This document shows positions 5,344-5,707 of a DNA stretch of 5,707 nt, piece by piece. The DNA comes from Caldifarciminota bacterium 4484_100 (GTDB lineage: Bacteria > Hydrothermota > Tepidihabitantia > SM23-42). The stretch covers positions 1-5,707 of the forward strand of contig MUKB01000119.1 of assembly GCA_002049785.1 (NCBI GenBank), given 5' to 3'. Within the stretch, counting starts at the first letter, position 1, and each line of letters opens with the position of its first letter. The position numbers and the translations under genes were made by a program. Under the pieces are notes generated by a model, which was not told where the DNA came from, made no database searches, and saw only the letters and a program-made list of their open reading frames with translations.

Positions 5344-5707
5344 TGACCACCTCCACCATCTTTGACAACTGTTGATCACTCAAATTCTTCTGCTGAGTTG
5401 CTCCACTTGGACAGGCAACAACACAGGCGCCACAACCCTGACACAGTGCCTGTTCAACACGCACCACCCCTTTTTCTTTATCATATACCCGTGCATCATA
5501 AGGGCAGGCAACAATACAGAGCCGACAACCTGCACACCTCTCCTCATCAACCGTAACGATAAACGGTTCAGCCTGTAATTCACCCCGGGAAAACATCTCA
5601 AGCACCTTACTGGCTGCAGCCGAGGCCTGGGCTACTGTATCAGGGATATCCTTTGGTGCCTGGGCACAACCCGCAAGGAAGAAACCAGGAACCAGAGACT
5701 CCACCGG
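5333..5707 (-). CDS. Heterodisulfide reductase subunit A-like protein, C-terminal end (partial)
   Basis: Only the last 124 residues are in the window; the reading frame continues past 5707 with no start here. The stretch [20 protein letters not shown], followed by ASAAASK, is the signature end of the HdrA FAD domain. It is followed by a tandem ferredoxin module: [12 protein letters not shown] and [12 protein letters not shown], each CxxCxxCxxxCP and able to hold a 4Fe-4S cluster. HdrA proteins carry the flavin that bifurcates or distributes electrons between ferredoxin, a hydrogenase or NADH module, and the HdrB/C subunits. The direct overlap with the HdrD-like gene strongly suggests the two proteins form one complex. 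Whether it has the N-terminal extra domains of bifurcating HdrA cannot be seen. Internal GTG 5704 is not a start. Confidence 0.92.
   Translation of the reverse strand, partial: PVESLVPGFFLAGCAQAPKDIPDTVAQASAAASKVLEMFSRGELQAEPFIVTVDEERCAGCRLCIVACPYDARVYDKEKGVVRVEQALCQGCGACVVACPSGATQQKNLSDQQLSKMVEVVIAN
5348..5354 (-). promoter_or_regulatory. Ribosome binding site inside the hdrA 3' end, selecting a TTG start
   Basis: GGAGGTG on the minus strand ends four bases before TTG 5343-5341 of the HdrD-like gene. The alternative in-frame ATG at 5379 would deepen the overlap with hdrA to 47 bp. It would also add 12 residues rich in Trp and Arg that look like out-of-frame translation of hdrA. Confidence 0.65.

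Noticed and set aside
5344..5379. HdrD-like protein starting at ATG 5379
   Set aside because: The added 12 residues overlap hdrA coding sequence without a ribosome site, whereas TTG 5343 follows GGAGGTG at good spacing.
4153..5707. Methanogen-type CoM-S-S-CoB heterodisulfide reductase
   Set aside because: Hdr-like proteins are widespread in non-methanogens, and no other methanogenesis gene is in the window, so the substrate is left open.

Overview
The window is one strand of an anaerobic-type metabolic operon. Every convincing gene lies on the minus strand, so transcription runs from right (5707) to left. In transcription order the genes are: the 3' end of an HdrA-type flavin/iron-sulfur subunit (cut by the window edge), an HdrD-like (HdrC+HdrB fused) iron-sulfur protein, a MeaB-family P-loop GTPase, the catalytic subunit of a coenzyme-B12 acyl-CoA mutase, the separate B12-binding subunit of that mutase, and an MBL-fold metallohydrolase. 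The genes are packed tightly: two overlaps of 11 and 17 bp, and gaps of 59, 19 and 11 bp. Four of them have clear Shine-Dalgarno motifs. The operon start and any promoter or riboswitch lie beyond position 5707.

The likely common theme is acyl-CoA carbon-skeleton rearrangement (mutase, B12 subunit and its G-protein chaperone) beside a heterodisulfide-reductase-like electron-transfer module. The mutase would usually be labelled methylmalonyl-CoA mutase. However, its two substrate-selecting positions read Phe73 and Gln191, the pair known from isobutyryl-CoA mutase, rather than the Tyr/Arg pair of true methylmalonyl-CoA mutase. The MeaB-like protein is about 45-50 residues shorter than its family. 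The gap is an internal, in-frame absence of the segment that normally carries the NKxD guanine-specificity motif, while the rest of the protein looks intact. These are the two strongest observations here.

Positions 1 to about 283 hold no convincing gene. They contain AT-rich repeats: ten exact GTCATT hexamers, mostly spaced 8 bp, in clusters flanked by related ATTTCGGAATT blocks; an 18-bp A-rich tandem repeat; and a perfect 9-bp inverted repeat that could end the operon transcript. A short protein-like reading frame (284-373) follows the last gene.

The organism appears to be an anaerobic bacterium, or less likely an archaeon, of moderate GC content with AT-rich repetitive intergenic DNA. The split mutase and HdrA/HdrD-type proteins fit uncultivated anaerobic candidate phyla (a WOR-3-like lineage is my guess, low confidence). 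Nothing in the window fixes the taxonomy.
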